Source: CAVYYW01 sp963772845
GTDB taxonomy: Bacteria; Bacillota; Bacilli; Bacillales; Sporolactobacillaceae
Assembly: GCA_963772845.1 (NCBI GenBank)
Contig: CAVYYW010000014.1
Span: 1,178,001 to 1,242,000, forward strand
Length of the DNA: 64,000 nucleotides
Reading direction: 5' to 3'
The position numbers and the translations under genes are program-made. The notes below the pieces were generated by a model that was not told where the DNA came from, made no database searches, and worked only from the letters and a program-made list of their open reading frames with translations. This document shows, in pieces, positions 63,348 through 64,000 of this stretch; position 1 is the first letter of the stretch; each line of letters starts with the position of its first letter.

Positions 63348-63788
63348 TTAGGGTCTTCTTGGAGGTTGCATTGGCGGCCCATACCAGTTCGGATAGTACT
63401 GAGACTGATTATAATTAGGCCCTCTTTGGAGCGGCCCCTGTTTGTTTTCTATCGTCTCCGCCGTTTCTTTTTCCTTTTTTGGTGATAAAAATCCTTGAAG
63501 TTCTGTTAACAGCCCATCCACAAGAGTCAAATGTTGCTTGACGCTTTCCCCATCCATTTCCTGTAGGTAATCCGTGACCTTTTTGAGAGTGCCTTTTATA
63601 TCACTCCCCTTCTTTTTTTCAGGCGTGGAGTATAAAGACCAGATATCCGCCTCTTCACCAAATAATTGATAGGCTTCATATAGATCTTTCCAATTATGCC
63701 CATGCTTTTTCATGTCTGTAATCAATTCAGGATGCTGCTTTACAAAGGCTTTGAACTGCAACCGATGATCATTCAGCTGATTTTCCAT
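63348..63788 (-). CDS. ylbD: YlbD-family putative spore coat protein
   Basis: 146 residues from the ATG at 63788 with AAAGGAG eight bases upstream. The N-terminal half shows FKAFVKQHPELITDMKKHGH and WKDLYEAYQLFGEEAD; the C-terminus is rich in P, N, Q and Y (GPNYNQSQYYPNWYGPPMQ). The family is annotated as coat-associated in Bacillus; the role is not proven. Confidence 0.85.
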   Translation of the reverse strand: MENQLNDHRLQFKAFVKQHPELITDMKKHGHNWKDLYEAYQLFGEEADIWSLYSTPEKKKGSDIKGTLKKVTDYLQEMDGESVKQHLTLVDGLLTELQGFLSPKKEKETAETIENKQGPLQRGPNYNQSQYYPNWYGPPMQPPRRP

Positions 63789-63839
63789 TTTCTTTTCTCC
63801 TTTAGTTAATTCGCTTCGATCTTCCTGCACATTAATAGC

Positions 63840-63870
63840 ATAATAAAAAATGGGTGCAGACGTGCGCCCA
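63840..63870 (-). terminator. Terminator-like hairpin upstream of ylbD
   Basis: ATGGGTGC and GCGCCCAT pair with one G-U around a six-base loop. On the minus strand TTTTTTATT follows. It would stop transcription entering from the right before ylbD. Confidence 0.6.
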
Positions 63871-63956
63871 TTTCCATGCGTGCAGAAACGTAAGGAGATT
63901 GTTAATATAAATAGAGAAACATATTGGGCTAATTTTGGTGAAAATGAGGGATCGTC

Positions 63957-64000
63957 ATGTCAGAAGAAAAAATGGAACTAATTCACTTATTTGAAAATGT
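63957..64000 (+). CDS. Unidentified gene, 5' end only
   Basis: An ATG at 63957, with GAGGG about six bases upstream, opens a frame (MSEEKMELIHLFEN) that runs off the window. Fourteen residues are too few for a family call. It is divergent from ylbD. Confidence 0.4.
   Translation, partial: MSEEKMELIHLFEN

Noticed and set aside
1..64000. tRNA or rRNA genes, CRISPR, prophage or restriction systems
   Set aside because: I saw no tRNA clusters, rRNA segments, cas, phage structural or restriction genes in the window.

Overview
This window comes from the chromosome of an endospore-forming member of the Bacillaceae. The gene order follows the Bacillus subtilis stretch from ylbD to the pyr operon, read on the minus strand, and the window carries dedicated sporulation genes (spoVD, spoVE, spoIIGA, sigE, sigG, rsfA, ylbJ). 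The DNA is moderately AT-rich. The species cannot be named from the sequence alone. Nearly all genes are on the minus strand; the exceptions are the rqcH fragment, ylbP, ylbM, ylbJ and a fragment at the right edge.

Layout from left to right (so from 3' to 5' for most transcription units). 1-689 is the 3' part of rqcH. 690-1386 holds a terminator and an exact five-copy 77-bp tandem array. 1387-12248 is the pyrimidine operon pyrR-B-C-AA-AB-K-D-F-E with its promoter and two PyrR-type attenuators; the uracil permease gene pyrP, present in B. subtilis, is missing. 12245-17029 is rluD-like ylyB, lspA and ileS, the last behind an isoleucine T-box. 17026-21016 is divIVA, ylmH (rqcP), ylmG, sepF, ylmE, ylmD and ylmC. 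21143-24771 is an epimerase, sigG, sigE and spoIIGA with a promoter of spoIIG type. 24.9-27.06 kb is a gene-free island of repeats. 27062-45644 is the division and cell wall (dcw) cluster: mraZ, rsmH, ftsL, pbpB, spoVD, murE, murF, mraY, murD, spoVE, murG, murB, divIB, ftsA, ftsZ. 45730-48744 is bshC, a DUF3397 membrane protein and panE. 48.8-50.3 kb is a second repeat island. 50364-53498 is a three-gene acyl-CoA carboxylase. 53664-63788 is ylbP, rsfA, an enoyl-CoA hydratase, rpmF, ylbN, ylbM, ylbL, ylbK, ylbJ, coaD, rsmD, ylbG, ylbF and ylbD.

Together the genes cover UMP synthesis, the lipid-linked peptidoglycan precursor and its polymerisation, assembly and placement of the division ring, and the switch to mother-cell and forespore sigma factors. 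Two partners of ribosome quality control (rqcH and rqcP) also lie here.

The most notable points are these. Four single-base insertions break murE, murF and murG (two in murG) within 6.7 kb, while the protein sequence continues intact in another frame each time; sequence error is the likeliest cause. spoIIGA only reaches its conserved N-terminus if it starts at CTG. The ribosome binding site of spoVD lies inside a strong hairpin. Four 10-bp-spaced GTGG repeats precede or abut the mraZ start region as an apparent MraZ operator (three clear copies). Three intergenic islands share degenerate elements with inverted ends, including a 138-bp palindromic element bounded by GTTGATT/AATCAAC.
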